A stretch of DNA of 64,000 bases, from the NCBI RefSeq assembly GCF_014905175.1, contig NC_057790.1:11434469-11498468 (forward strand). Direction: 5' to 3'. The notes under the pieces were generated by a model, which ran no database searches, was not told the origin of the DNA, and was given only the letters and a program-made list of their open reading frames with translations. Numbering within the stretch: the first letter of the stretch is position 1; each line of letters starts with the position of its first letter. The translations under genes were made by a program, and so were the position numbers. The DNA is from Aphidius gifuensis (lineage: Eukaryota; Arthropoda; Insecta; Hymenoptera; Braconidae). This document shows, in pieces, positions 12,175 through 25,644 of this stretch.

Positions 12175-12660
12175 AATTCCTTAGTCACTTTAATTCCTTA
12201 GCTACATTTTTCCCTTAGCTACTGCTTTTCCTTGGACATTTTTTATTTATTTTATAAATAAAATACATGTAAATTTTTTTTTTTCAAATACAAATGTCCA
12301 AGAAAAAGCAGTGGCTCAGGAAAAGATGTAGCTAAGGAATTGAGGTTGCCAAAGAATTATGTTTCGCTGGGGCCACCCCTCAAGTTACATTAATTCCTAT
12401 TGGTTTTTCCTTGGACATTTTATTTATTTTATAAATAAAATATTGTAAATTTATTTTTAAAATACAAATGTCCAAAAAAGAAAATAAGAAAAGATGTAAA
12501 AGGAATTGAGAAGTCGCTAAAGAATTATGGTTAAAGGAAATAAATCTAGTCACATTATTTCTTAGCTACATTTTTCCTTAGCTACTGCTTTTCTTTGAGA
12601 TTATTTTTTTTACATAAAATCTATTACTGTAATTACTGGAAAAGCAAATAAGATGTAGTA
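12175..12660. repeat. Centre of the giant palindrome: repeated hairpins
   Basis: Two clear hairpins (about 12180-12360 and 12386-12530) and a remnant of a third (12540-12660) share TTTCCTTGGACATTT...AAATGTCCAA arms and TTAGCTAC motifs. The middle hairpin contains the symmetry centre of the 24-kb repeat, near 12438. A short GC-richer spacer (12346-12385) separates the first two. Confidence 0.7.
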
Positions 12661-12724
12661 TAAATTGGCGCATGTTTGTGGTTTTACCTTTTTAAGCCTT
12701 GTTTTTAGTTTTCTGCTTCGACGT

Positions 12725-13560
12725 CGAACGAACAAAAACCGGTTATACCGAGACTGAATAGAAAAATACCGTAAAATTCATTAATTATGTTGTTTGATAA
12801 ATAATACTTTTGTTTTATAATTTACAATAAAACTATATAAAACAATTAAATAATAACATTTTCAGAAAATATTTCCGACTTTTTTTTTAGTCTCGTTTCA
12901 GTCTCGTTTCGACGTCGAATCGAGACTAAAACACGCCGAGAGGACTGAATAGAAAAACCCTTAACAAAAATGTTGTTGATGAATAATATTAGTTTTACTA
13001 TTAATTACAAAAACTATAAAAACAAATAATAACATTTTTTAGGTTTTCCGACTATCGTTTCAGTCTCGTTTCGACGTCGAATCGACTTACCAAGACTCAA
13101 TAGAAAAATACTATGAAATTCATTATTTATGTTTTACTATTATTAGTAAAACCTAAAAAAATAACTATTAACATTTTAATTTTTCCGGTTTTTTTACTTA
13201 TTAGCTTCGTTTTCATTTCGTTTCGACGTCGAATCGAGACCAAAAAGCCAGTATAGAAATAACTATTTATGATTTTATCAATAATATTTATTAGTTTTAC
13301 TATTATTTACTAATAAAACTATATAAACAATTAAATAATAACATTTTAGAATTTCCATTTTTTTAACCTCGTTTCTCGTTTCGACGTCGAGGATATACCG
13401 AGACGCTTTCAAAATTCATTAATTGTTGTTTCATTAATAATAATCATTACAACTGCGCAATAAAACTATATAAAACAATTAAATAATAACTTTTTTGAGG
13501 TTCTATCCCACTTTTTTTTTTTTTAGCCTCGTTTTAGTCTCGTTTCGACGTCGAATAGCA
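12725..13560. repeat. Degraded mirror of the 203-bp tandem array
   Basis: TTTCGACGTCGAATCGAGAC cores recur at irregular, shortened spacing with many small deletions relative to the left-arm array. Confidence 0.75.
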
Positions 13561-13882
13561 TTACATTCCGACATCGAATAGAGCTCGCTCCCGACGTCCA
13601 TCCGAGCGGAAGGCTCGGAAATGAGCCTCGATCGATGTCAATTCGAGGCTGAATTTCTACCTGGGTAAAAACAATAAAAACATACAACGGAATGTTTGAA
13701 GACAATAGTGATCCAAAAAATATGAAAAAATCGTATCATTACTATTACCAAATTCAAGGTCAACTGCATATAACAAAAAAAAAATTTTGTTATTTCGTAA
13801 TATTTACTTATTAATTATATTATAATATTTACTTATTAATTATATTAAAGTCTATCCTGATCTTGAATTTTGGGAAAATAAG

Positions 13883-14245
13883 ATGCTGCCCAAGCTGCTT
13901 TCATTCTGGGAGGAATCATTGCTCCCTGAAATTATTGACTCGAGAGCCAATAGAGGAATAGAGATTCGCGAGCCTAAAAGTGTTTCTCGAAAAAAACCAC
14001 AAAAAAAAATCAATGAAAACGGTGCAATAAATAAAAGAAAGAATAATACAAAAACGATCAATTCGGTTGAACATAGATTGTCCGAAGAATCTGACAATGA
14101 AACTATGTCATTCAGAAAAACTTCATTACAGAATAAAACAACAATGAAAACTGACAATGGGGACGATAACATTGTTGAAACAGTTATTCAAAATATAAGA
14201 GAAGAAGACGTGATTATGAATATACAAGAAAAAAAAATTTTGTGA
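13883..14245 (+). CDS. Mirror copy of the short basic ORF (right arm)
   Basis: Same frame as 10416-10841 through SVSRKKPQKKINENG and LSEESDNETMS, with substitutions such as D to E before PKSVS and V to I before QNIREE. The frame ends early at KKIL because of an indel; the C-terminal CKHLRRVS codes downstream are out of frame. Function unknown. Confidence 0.3.
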   Translation: MLPKLLSFWEESLLPEIIDSRANRGIEIREPKSVSRKKPQKKINENGAINKRKNNTKTINSVEHRLSEESDNETMSFRKTSLQNKTTMKTDNGDDNIVETVIQNIREEDVIMNIQEKKIL

Positions 14246-14294
14246 GCCATCTAGACTCGCGGGTTTATTATGTGTAAACATCTTCGGCGTGTTT

Positions 14295-15560
14295 CTACGA
14301 AAAATTCCTACGAATGCGCAAAGTAGTTAAAAATGAAGTTGAAATATGAAAAAAACGGCTATTTATCGGTTATATGTCGTATAGTTATTGAAATAACGAA
14401 TTATTCTTAAATTTAATAATGGCAATCAATAGAGATCGTTGGGGAGAAGAAAATGTTTTTAAAAAAACTTCGATATCTCGAATAGTTTTCGAGTTATAAT
14501 ATTTTTTAAAATTTCGATATATCGATTTTTTTAAATTTATTTATTTAATAATGGAAGTCGATTAAACTCATCAAGGAGAAAAGAAAATCAAATACAATTT
14601 TTTGATCGCGCGAATAGTTTTCGAATTATTGATATCTTTCTAATGTTAATGATAATTTTTTTCATAATTGATAATATAATAGAGCTAAGTAAAAAAATAA
14701 AGCTAAGTAAATAATATAGCTAAGTAAAAAATATAGCTAAGTTAAAAATATAGCTAGTAAAATTATGTAGATATTGTGTGTTTGGCTATAAATATATAGC
14801 TAAGTAAAAAATATAGCTAAGTAAAAGATATAGCTGGTAAAATTATGTAGGTATTGTGTGTTTGGCTATAAATATAGCTAAGTAAAAAATATAGCTAAGT
14901 AAAAAAAATAGCTAAGGAAAAGATGTAGCTAAGGAAAAGATGTAGCTAAGGAAAAGATGTAGCTAAGGAAAAGATGTAGCTAAGTAAAAAATATAGCTAA
15001 GTCAAATTATGTAGATATTGTGTGTTTGGCTATAAAGTAAAAAATATAGCTAAGTAAAAAACCTAGCGACCAAGTAAAAAAAACTTGGATATATTCATTA
15101 TTTTCAAAAAAAAAAAATATATATTCGTGCTTAACAATACGCGACAATCAATAATTAGCAGTTTTTTTGAAAAAAAAAACAAAAATTTCGACTTTTTTTT
15201 TGAGAAAAAAAAATTGTATACATTTTAAAAAAAATATCGATAATTTGATAACTATTCGAGATATAAAAATTTTTATTGGGCTTTTTTTTTAGCTTGGCGA
15301 GTTTTATCGATTGCCTTTATTAATATTACAAAAAAAAACTTAATATATCGAAATATATAAGTTATTATAACTCGAAAACTATTCGCGATATCGAATTTTT
15401 TTATGTTGACTATTTTTTTTACTTGACGAGATTTATTGATGGCCATTATTAAATTTGAGAATTAATCGTTATTTCAATAGCTACACGATATATAACCGAT
15501 AAATAGCCGTTTTTTCCATATTTCAACTCCATTTTTAACCACTGCGCATTCGTAGGAATT
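14295..15560. mobile_element. Mirror of the TAGCTA foldback element (right arm)
   Basis: Same long inverted ends and GCTAAGTAAAAAATATA tandem core (about 14685-15075) as at 9165-10415, in reverse complement. No gene. Confidence 0.7.
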
Positions 15561-15880
15561 TTTTCCGTATTTTTCCCGTAATCGTGAGAAAATTTTCTAT
15601 AAAAACCGAATAAAAACATGTTGTCTCGGTTATGATAATATCTTCTGAAATTCTTCTGTACAATTACAATAATAATTTTTTCTTTCAAACTAACACATCA
15701 GTCATCAATGTCTATTTCTCTTTTTTAAAAACATAAAATTAGTCAATATTATAAATAAATTATTATTGTATAATAATTCAATATTATGTTTTGTATTCAG
15801 GAAATATTATTTCATATAAACAATAGGTATATTAATCTTGTAAATGAAAAATACTTGCATATGCATGTATAATGTATATA

Positions 15881-16950
15881 CACTGAGAGAAATATTAACT
15901 AAGAATTACAAACGTAAAAGAAAAATACAAAATAAATAGTAAAACTGCGTTCCCCGTCATTTATAAATTATTCGCATATTGATAGATAATTTTTACAATA
16001 AAATTATGTAAAAATCTGGCCATTGACTATATACACTACTAAGCCATAAAATTTACACAATTTTATTGTAATTTCTGTTTAAAAATGACTAAATTCACGA
16101 CACTCACAAGTAAAATCTAGCAGACTGAGAATTTACCCACTACCGGTTTTAGAATTTACTAAATTTTATTACAAATCTTATTTAAAAAGTTGGACATTTT
16201 TGTGTTAAGTTGGGCAGTTTGTGCTAGATTCACGGAGAATAGCAATCAATTCCCGCCAACATTTTTCTTTTCTGTTTACACGCTCAAAACTCGAAAACTA
16301 ATTGTTAAATAGAAAAAAGTTATTCTTGATAAATTGTTTAGAAATAAATAACCAACAATAAACCTCGCTTAACCCCATACCTAGCTTCAACAGATAAGGC
16401 TGTAGAAATGCTTGAAATTACATGACAGTTCAATCATTTGTTCAATCGGTCGGCCATCTTTGTGTTATTTCGTCCCACAAACAGAATTTTTACAAAGCTA
16501 TATAGTAAAAAATATTTAAGTCTATGCTAACTTTTATATGTCTACATGATAATTTTATTATATATATAAGAATATTTATTAAATTGTGCAGTATTTTTTA
16601 TTCAACCATATAATAATTTTGTTTTCACAAAACATGTATGTCTTTATTTTAATTAACTCATAACTCATTATCTAAGAGATTAATCAAAAAAAGTAATTCA
16701 TTATAAATTGTTTAGAATTGAATTTTCAATAATAAACTTCACTCAACCCCATGTCTATCTGCAAGAGATAACGATGTATAGAGGCTTGAAGTAACCCAAC
16801 AATTTTTTGACATTTTACACATTTTACATAATTTTATTGTAGAATTCCGACTCTCGCGGCCAGTCCCAGAATTAAAACAAAAATTACAAAGTACTATAGT
16901 AATTTCTATCCAACCATGATTTTAATTTTTAGTTAAAATTTCTCTCAGTG
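15881..16950. mobile_element. Mirror of the 1.1-kb CACTGAGAGAAAT element (right arm)
   Basis: CACTGAGAGAAAT at 15881 and its inverse ending at 16950 flank sequence matching 7774-8855 in reverse complement, with few indels. No coding capacity. Confidence 0.7.
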
Positions 16951-17234
16951 TATATGTACAATATGAACTTTACTTCGCCTAACAAATGCAAGTATAACTA
17001 ATAAATACAAATAAAATACTTGTATATTAATATATACAACGGCGCATATATATATATAATAATAAATAAATTAAATATATAAATACGCACATTTACATGG
17101 CGGTACGGTTTTCACGATTAGACCGCAATAACAAACTGACAGAAAATGGACTGCCCAGATCCGTTACCGGATCTGACGTCTCTCTATGTTTTTCTCTCTA
17201 ACCCAACCCGCGCCTAAAGATGTTTACACATCAA

Positions 17235-17658
17235 AATAGTTTGCTCAACGATGATGCAATACAAACATATGGTTTGAACAGTATAAATTTCGCAAGAGAC
17301 AAGCCAAAATATGATTCAACCGTGAACTGGAGACTTTGATATTGCAATCATTGGTGGGCAAAACTCAAGATTGTTGCATATATCAAAAAATAATAAAATT
17401 CATGTTTATGGTGAAGCCAGGGATAATTATACTCAATTTGCTGATGATGAGAAAACTGACGATATCCAATGGCTAGAAAATGACATACGATTCATACCAC
17501 CAAACAACCAGATGGCCAGGCAGCAGCTTTATGAACTGCGGCGCACGGCGAACCCATCACAAATTGAATTTTCGCGAGATGTGACGGAAATGCGTCAACA
17601 TATGACGAACATTATTATTCATAATGAGTTAACACTGTTTCCATTTAAAGAGTCATGA
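17235..17658 (+). pseudogene. C48/Ulp1-like peptidase remnant (right arm, more damaged)
   Basis: Reverse complement of 6939-7440 with several short deletions. The HW motif is lost (NSRLLHIS replaces NSSHWCCIY), and the segment around the catalytic Cys is garbled, so neither catalytic His nor Cys remains. The last about 35 codons (SQIEFSRDVTEMRQHM and onward) match the left arm exactly. Confidence 0.6.
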
Positions 17659-17659
17659 G

Positions 17660-19660
17660 CGTAAAAGAATAATACTCGAATCTAGTATAATAATTCCATT
17701 TTTATAATTTACGTCTGATTTTATAAATTTTTTCAAAATTTTATTTACTATAAAATACGATAATCAAAAATTTTTTAAAAAAATTAGTTAATAATGAATA
17801 ATAATATATAGTGATATAATACAACAATGGAACATTCAATGTGTTATTATTATACAACAATAAAACATTAAATATATTATTAATAATTAACACCTGAATG
17901 ACTTTTTAAGCATAACAGTATATTGAGTATTATTAGTATTGAAAGAACAAAAAACATAAATAATTTCATGGTAAATAAAAAATTCATGGTACATAAAGTA
18001 AAATAGAAAACAATAAAAAAAATTCAACAATTTAAGTTTCATTGTTAATTTTATAAGGTTTTTAAACAATTAATTTTTACATTTTTACATATAAAGTGTT
18101 ATCTATACTTTTATTGTCAATTATCAATCAAGATACAAATCCATTATTTTTCATTTGTTCTTTTGCTTTTAAAATTTCTTTTATTATAATATTCTTTCAT
18201 GTTATATTTATTTTTTGTTCAATACATTTTTAGTAAATCAGTTTACAATCAGTGTCGCTAATAATTTTTCCATTTTATTCATTCAACCACTCATTTAACA
18301 CTCAATACCTTTATGTCTTGTTTATTTTAAAAATTCTATTATACTTTGATGAAGTAGCCAATTTATGTTTCAGCTTTACGTTTTTGCCATTTTGAATCAC
18401 GATACATATGATCGTCAAATATTGGAATATAAAAAATACAACGGTTCTACAAAGTTAGATATTTTCATTATTTTATTTTTGATAACAAAGTTCTAATGCA
18501 GATTATCTGAAAAAATTAAATTTATAAGGAAATAAATATACTAAAAAATAAAATCAACTACTTGTCTAGTCAATATTATTTTAAAATTCAATATTACCAG
18601 ATAGTTCGGTTCAACAAATGAATTACCACTTTGTGAAATATTGAAGATGAAGTTGATGATTCTTTTTTTATTTGCTGAACCAATTGTTACATCTTCATCA
18701 TTATTTTTTTGCAAATTTTCCAAAAAAACTGTTCAAGTAGCAGACAAGTAATTATTGACAGGTGATGACGACCCAGCCACTTATTGGGAATTTATCATTA
18801 CAACTGTGAAAACTTTTCTTAAATTTCTGCATTGATTCTTGATAACTATAATAAATTAAAATAAGTCGTGATATATATATCTGATTTTCCAGATATATTA
18901 TTTCGTCACTAAATCCATCACATTACTGAAATATAAAATAACATGAAAATTATAATCTTTAACGTTTGGAAAACACATATACATTTGTTCACAAAAAAAT
19001 GAAAAAATCATTAATAAATTATTTGACTGTGTCATATGAATATCACAGTATCATTAAAATGATAATAATTTTTCTGTTGATATTGATAGAGCTGATGGAC
19101 CAACATTTTGGTGGCCCAATGTGATAATCAATCATGATGACCACCAACCCAATGTGCACTTATCAAGCAATACCTGCATTAGAACAACATTATTTCCATT
19201 TGCTGAAATTCTAGCAACAAGTTTCTGTTAACTTTTCTAGAGTAGAGATTCAACAGTTGACATGTGGTAATCACCATAACCATAACCATAATCATTGACA
19301 GAGTAAAAACTTTTAACAACACAGTGTTACAAAGTATTCTTACAATAATTTTATTTAATTCTTTAATAACAAATAAAAATTAAAACCAAGTTTTAACCGA
19401 TTGTTAAAAAGTAAATGATAATGTCGAGAATAATTACTATTTATATGTCTACTTGATATTATTTAATAAATTTCTGTATTTATAAGTATGATAATGACTG
19501 CGCGTGCATTGAACTTATACATGAAATGGCATCCGAAAAAAAATGCTACATTGAGAGGGACTTTGACGTCACACTGTGGATGGGCTGCTATCTTGATATG
19601 GTGTGTGATTTACGTTACACGTCCTTTATATTTTTTATATTCTCGAAGTATCATTCACAC
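17660..19660. other. Right-arm spacer mirroring 4.8-6.9 kb
   Basis: AT-rich sequence with the decayed, unidentified coding stretches of the left arm in reverse complement, further disrupted by small deletions. No credible open gene. Confidence 0.4.
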
Positions 19661-19664
19661 TGAA

Positions 19665-21396
19665 CATTGAAAAAAAATAAACGTCAGACAAGTAAGTGTT
19701 AAAAAATATTTATTGATAAACAACAAATCAAAAATATGGTATATATTTTTCTTATTTGTGTGTATAATGATAGTCAAATTCATATGTCTGCGTACTTAGA
19801 AGAAATAAAAACAGTTTTCAATTATTATTATTTTTAGTATTTTATTATTTATGAACATGACATGAACATCTTACAAATTATTTTATTTTTAGGCCAAGGA
19901 ACGAGAGAAGTTAACTAATGAAGCAAGAACAAAAAAATGATGGTAATAAATCTACTGAAGGAGCACCTCAATGTTTAAAAATTTTATGGAAGATCAAAGT
20001 AAAACAACAAGTGTATTTTCTTAACAGCTTACCACTAAATAAAAAAATTTTTTATTGAATAAACTTAGTTCAGAATTGTCATATATTTATTAAAAAAAAA
20101 TAACTGTTTTAAAATATTTTAAACTGTTTTTTATATCTTATTATTTAAATCTTGAGCAATATTGATTGAGATCACTGTTAAAAAAAAAGAAAAATACAAC
20201 TTTATTTTGATAATATTAACCATATTAAAATTTTTACATAGGTAAAGAATAAAATAAATCAACCAGCTGATATACAATGATGATAAATTTACTAAAAAAA
20301 GGATGTTGACGTTTAAAATTTAGTGAAGGTAAAACCAGAGTAAATCAAGTCAAAGACCTGAACGAGGTAAATCATTACTTATATTTTCCTATTATTATTT
20401 CCCTATATTACTCTTAAATTGTTTTTGATTTATGAATATAATTTTATTTAGATTGATCGAAGTTAAAGTTTATCAGAGAATAATTTTTTTTTACTTCCAG
20501 GCCAGGAAACAAAAAACTGATCAACCTAAAATAATTGACAAAAATAATAAATTGACTGAAAACAACACTTTGGAGTTTAAAAAATATGAAAGATAAAAGC
20601 TCGAATAAAGCAAGTCAAATACCTAAATTGGGTGAGTTATCAGTTAATATTATTATGTCAAATGATAAAACAGAATTTTTATGTATAATAATTTTGTAGT
20701 TAATGATGAACCAGTGAAACGCCGTGGTAGACCACCGAAAAAGACGGATTCTAATATAATATGTAATGAAAAATAATTCAAGAAATCCCAAAAACAAAAA
20801 CAAAAAAAGATACAGACAGTCAGCAAGATGCAACTAAAAATGTTGATGGGAATGAGTCTGAAAAATTCAAGATAATAATACAATTGTTCCTACGACTAAT
20901 GATATAAAAATTGTTTTATCTTCTCAAAGTAATGTAAATGAAAACCCACAGTTCCTTTTGGAGAAAAGTTAATAAAGTGGAGCAAGAAAACAAATATCTA
21001 AAAACGAGAGTTACAGAATTAGAAAAAGTATATACTCTTAATAAAATGAAAAATTTGATAATTATAAAACTGAGTAATATGATTAATTGATAACTTTGTT
21101 TTCTCTAGATGATGCTGAATAAAAATGGAACAGGGCCAACCATAAACACAGAAACAAGATTTATCACTCCAGCATCCTATTTTCCAAATATTCAATCACC
21201 ATCTTTACAACCTCAACAATGTATATATTTTCCTACTATTCAATCATCTCCCGCATTTCTGCAATTGCCAAGTTTTCCAGGAATACCTTCTCTGAATCCA
21301 CAACTTGATTTACTAGTAATTATAATTTACCAAGTTATAATTACTACGATGAAAGATTCTCAATATGCCCAATTTCCTTATCATCTCTACAATTAA
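19665..21396 (+). pseudogene. Broken right-arm copy of the six-exon AT-hook gene
   Basis: All six exon regions are recognisable in order, with acceptors at for example 20697 and 21108. The ATG region of exon 1 has lost about ten bases including the start codon. Exons 2-5 carry deletions that shift the frame (a stop follows NIICNEK in exon 5). Exon 6 has a one-codon loss and a frameshift before DERLQYAQ. The AT-hook KRRGRPPKK is intact. Damage consists mainly of short deletions. Confidence 0.65.
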
Positions 21397-21873
21397 CAAG
21401 TTATACTGGTCTAAATGTAATTAAAATAAAAGCAAAATAATCATCACTACTTGAAATACCAAAAAAAACTTGGTTTACGTGTAAGAACACAAAGAGTAAA
21501 AAAATATAATTTAAACTTTATTAATTCTAGTTTGTATAGATTAATATTTTTTTTTTTTGTTTTCTTTACAACAGATTTTTTATATCTTCATTATGAAGCC
21601 AATATTTTTTGGATATATAAATTAAATGAAAGAAAAAAAAAAAAAAAATCTCTGTTGCAACGCCATATTATGAATTGATTATGCGCATGTGCAAATATAG
21701 CGCTGAAAGTTGTCCACGTTCAATAAGCAACGTAACCTCAAAAATAACGCTTGTACATTTTGTCATTTTATTTTTTTATTTTAAGTGCTGTCAATTAAAG
21801 AATAATTAAATAAATATTAATTAAAAATTTTAGTTTTAACTTGGTTTGTTAAAATATCATCTGAACAAGAAAA

Positions 21874-23120
21874 ATGACGTCAAATATCAATGCAACAAAG
21901 AAGAATTATAAGCTTGAAGAATTATGGTGTGACAATGTTGATGGAACATTTCAAGATTTAGAAAAACGTGGTGTTGATAAAGTACTGCAACAAGTACCAT
22001 TAATTATATTAATAAACATTTAAATGAATGACAAGAAAAAATTGAAGTACGTTAAAATATTTGTTCAAATAAAAAATTAAAAAGTTTATTTTAATAGCTA
22101 AAATGCAGTGACATTAAATTAGTGCAAATTATGGTTATGTTATCTTAGCAAATTACATAAACCATGAATTATTTTTGTTTATATTATCAAAATTATTTAA
22201 GGAAAAAAGTTAGTATTTAAATAAAAAACCTTATTGGTGCACCAACTGAATTCATGATAATTTTTTTGTTGATTTTATTATGTAAATTTGCTGTTGATGA
22301 TTCATCAGTATTATCAGCCAAAATATTCTAGTGCACGAAATTTAAATCAATCACAAGTATATGCCGTTAAGTACATGCATTACAACATTTATTATCAATA
22401 ATACAAGAAAAAACTGGTACTGGTGAAAAAAGAAAAAGGTGCAACAATTATATATCAACTTTTTAAACAAAATGTGCACCATCAAATAGAGCTGTTGATC
22501 AATTGAAGCTAAGAAAAAAATAATGAATTAAAAAAATTACAACAATTGAAAGATAAATTTGGTCAATAATGAAAAAAAAAATAACTTGAAGTTGCTGACA
22601 TAGTATGTTGTGCATGTGTTGGTGTTGGTGATCCACCTCTTTATTATATTAAATTTTCATTGATAAAAATATACAAGCAACTAAACCAATTCTGGTCCAT
22701 ATATTCATATGGTACCAGTTGAAGAACAAGAAAAAATTGTTTGTCGTGGTACATCATATTTAAATCGCACTAAAGCATTAAATATTAAAAAAATAACAAC
22801 AAGATTTTTACGTTATGAAATCAAATCATAACATATTGGTGTTTTAACCGTGCATATATAATACAATATATGTAATATGAAGACTAAATACATTCAAAAT
22901 TATATCAAGAAATTGAAGCATTAGGAGGACGTGAAAAAAATATTATTTTAATGTCATGTGTTAGATCGAATGAACATGAGAATTTTTAAATGATCCAAGA
23001 AGTTTAAATGTTGCATTAACAAGTAAAAATATGGTCTTATTAATGCAATATTATTGTTGGTAATACAGAAGTATTATGTAATCATTTATTAAGTTATTAT
23101 GAAGAACAAAAAGTACTGGA
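21874..23120 (+). pseudogene. Upf1: UPF1/RENT1 pseudogene (right arm)
   Basis: Nearly identical mirror of 1158-2406, beginning MTSNINATKKNYKLEELW and ending near YYEEQKVLE. The same disruptions occur in both arms, so the gene was already dead before the arms were duplicated or homogenised. Confidence 0.8.
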
Positions 23121-24277
23121 ACAAAAGAATCAATAATAAAATTTGCTAAACTTAAAAAATAATTTAACAAATTCAAGCTCACATTTTATGGCAATATATT
23201 ATCGAAATCATTATATTATCAAGACTGAATAAACAGATACAAAGGTAAATAAAAATATTTCTTTTAAAAAATAATTGTAATAAATTTTATAAATTTGTGT
23301 TTTTTTAAATTTGTGACTAATAATTTATATTCACTTTTATTTTCAACAGATTTTATTTATTTGGGCTTAGTATTTTTTTGTCAAAGTCATCGAAGTACTC
23401 TGGACGAATTTTCAAAAAATAATAGTTTTTTTAATTGAGAAACTAAATGCTGTTACAATTGCAAGAACAGAAAATTAAAAATGATTAAATAAATAAATAA
23501 GTTTTGATTCGACTTGATCTGACGAATAGGTGAAAAAATATACTTATATATTAAAAATTTATCTCGATCAATTTTTTGAGAGAAATTCTATATAAATTAA
23601 TAATTTATACTTTATATTTATTTTTATTTTCAACAGGTTGTATTTTTTACTTGATATTTGGTGAGTAAATTGGTAATATAAATCCAGTTGACAAAAAATT
23701 TAATTGTTTCAATTTTCTTCTGTAATAGGTAAGCAATTCAAATTATAATTAAAAAATTTCATTATTTATAATATTACAATATAAAAAAATATAAAATAAT
23801 TGCATGGGTAATTGTTATTGGATTTTTTGTTTTAGAAAAAAAAAAAAAAGAAAAAAAAAAAATTAAAATAAATCTCATTGTCTTATTTAGGCATTGTTAA
23901 TTGCATGTTAGATTTATTTGATTTTTTATTTATTTTCTTGCTTTATTAAATATTTTTTACTTACTTTGTAATGAAGTCAATAGTATAAAATAGTATTGTA
24001 ATTTCATACTATAAAATAATTGCATGGGTAAAATAGGTAAAAAAATCAAAATAAATGTCACTGTCTTATTTAGGCAGTGTTAATTGCATGTTAGATTTAT
24101 TTGATTATATTTTCCTATTCTATTTTTTCGTACTTACTTGCTTTCTAAAGTCTTCTATACGAAAAAAATAATTGAATTCTTTTTCCATACAATAATTTAC
24201 GTATACATTGTTATTTTTGTTTTTGTACGTATTTGTATATCTCTAATATATACAGTACCATACAGTACTGTACAGTA

Positions 24278-25427
24278 CTGTACATCAGAATATAGGTCAT
24301 TGGTATACGCCAGTACCCATACTTATTTAATACATCAAAATTTTCTTATTAGTACCTTGCTTTAAAGAAACTTCGTAATTTTAGTTCAATTTATTATAGA
24401 GGGCACAAAAATTCAGCTTTACCGGTAAAACAGGAAGAATATCATAATCTTCTTAGTAAACCTTTTGTTGCCCCTTAAGAAAAGTGATTGAGTGATTGAA
24501 TAAAATTTTTTTAGTTTCAATATTGTAAATATGTTTATAGTACTTTATTTTTTTATTTTTTTGAGAGAATGTTTATAATTTCCATTGTTGTGATAAAAGA
24601 ATATGATTGATATTCAAAATTTTTTTTATAAGAAGTGATTGAATGGAAAATACATTTTTAAGTTTTAAATGATTTTTTTATTGGATGATGCGTGTTCTTC
24701 TTTAAATTTTCGAATGAATGACTAAAAATGAGTAGTTAAATGGCTAGATTGTAGGAAACTAATTAAATAGCTAATGCATTTTTAAATTTGACATGATTTA
24801 TTGTTTTTTGAATGATAAGTAGTTGAATGGCTTAAATTGTAGGAAAGTTATCAAATAGAGAATGCATTTTTGAATTTCAAATTATTTATTTTGTTTTTGA
24901 GTGTACTTTAAAAAAAAAAAAATTTTTATTAATTGAAATCAAAATTATGTAAAAACACAATATCAGCGGTCGATAGTAAACTGTATATTTGTAAAAAATT
25001 TTTTTATCATTTGATAAAAAAAAAACGTTCTGTAGAAGTGATCAAAAATGAGTACGTTTGATTTATGCGCGCAGATGGCAAAGTTCCAGTGATTCTTTCA
25101 AGAATTCCGTGTACGTTCTTAACGTACATGTGCCGCTTTAATAATCGTACAATGCTCGTTGAATAACATACAAAGTTTACTTATTTGCATCGCATTGTGT
25201 TTACATATAACTTTCAATTAAATAATTACGATAATAAATTAATTTTTCTTTTTCGAAAAATTCGTGATTCCAAAAAAAAAAAAAACAATCGATTAGTTAG
25301 TGTATGGTTGTGATTTTTTTTTTTCATGATTGAATGGCAGTCATTATTAATTATTAATTATTAATTATTAATTCATTGTTTATTTTTATTTTTTTTGTAT
25401 TTGAATAATTAAAATTTTTGGTTTCAG
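24278..25427. other. Non-coding flank of the palindrome with a small tandem repeat
   Basis: First sequence outside the inverted repeat. Two diverged copies of a ~95-bp unit (GTAGTTAAATGGCTAGATTG / GTAGTTGAATGGCTTAAATT type) occupy about 24725-24890. A small palindrome GTACGTTCTTAACGTAC lies near 25110. No gene seen. Confidence 0.5.
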
Positions 25428-25644
25428 ACTCCAAGTTCTTTATGTGGATGACGAAGATCCAACCATCAGGGCTTGGATTCCCGCTGAATGGCTACATGAA
25501 GTAGATAATGAAACTTTGGTTTTCATTATCAAAATTTCAAGAATTATTACAAAACCAAACAACGGAGTCCAAGTTATATTTGATGATAAAAACGTCAAGT
25601 GTACAAAAGAAGACGATGAGCTCCATTTTGAACTAATTGAATAA
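25428..25644 (+). CDS. Candidate terminal exon of an unidentified gene
   Basis: A TTTCAG acceptor (AG at 25426-25427) is followed by an open frame of about 72 codons ending in a TAA, reading LQVLYVDDEDPTIRAWIPAE and ending HFELIE. The acidic, well-balanced composition stands out from the AT-rich flanks, arguing for a real exon. I find no upstream partner within the unique sequence after the palindrome and do not recognise a family. Confidence 0.4.

Larger units (their letters stand above)
1..12438. repeat. Left arm of a giant (~24 kb) inverted repeat
   Basis: The sequence from position 1 inward reappears as its reverse complement ending near 24277. Anchors: 1 pairs with 24277, the AT-hook gene end at 2884 with 21396, the peptidase end at 6939 with 17658, the ORF start at 10999 with 13705, and 12121 with 12755. 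The arm may continue beyond position 1. It holds a UPF1-like remnant, a six-exon gene, a C48-type peptidase remnant, nested foldback elements and a 203-bp tandem array. Differences between arms include substitutions as well as indels. An assembly or foldback-read artefact cannot be excluded. Confidence 0.93.
12439..24277. repeat. Right arm of the giant inverted repeat
   Basis: Reverse complement of the left arm, but about 0.6 kb shorter overall. The loss is uneven. 12.44-13.5 kb and 17.1-21.4 kb have lost many short pieces; 21.4-24.28 kb is nearly identical in length to its partner. 13.5-17.1 kb is close, with a few divergent patches and places where the right arm is the longer one. All coding remnants of the right arm are less intact than on the left. 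Confidence 0.93.
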
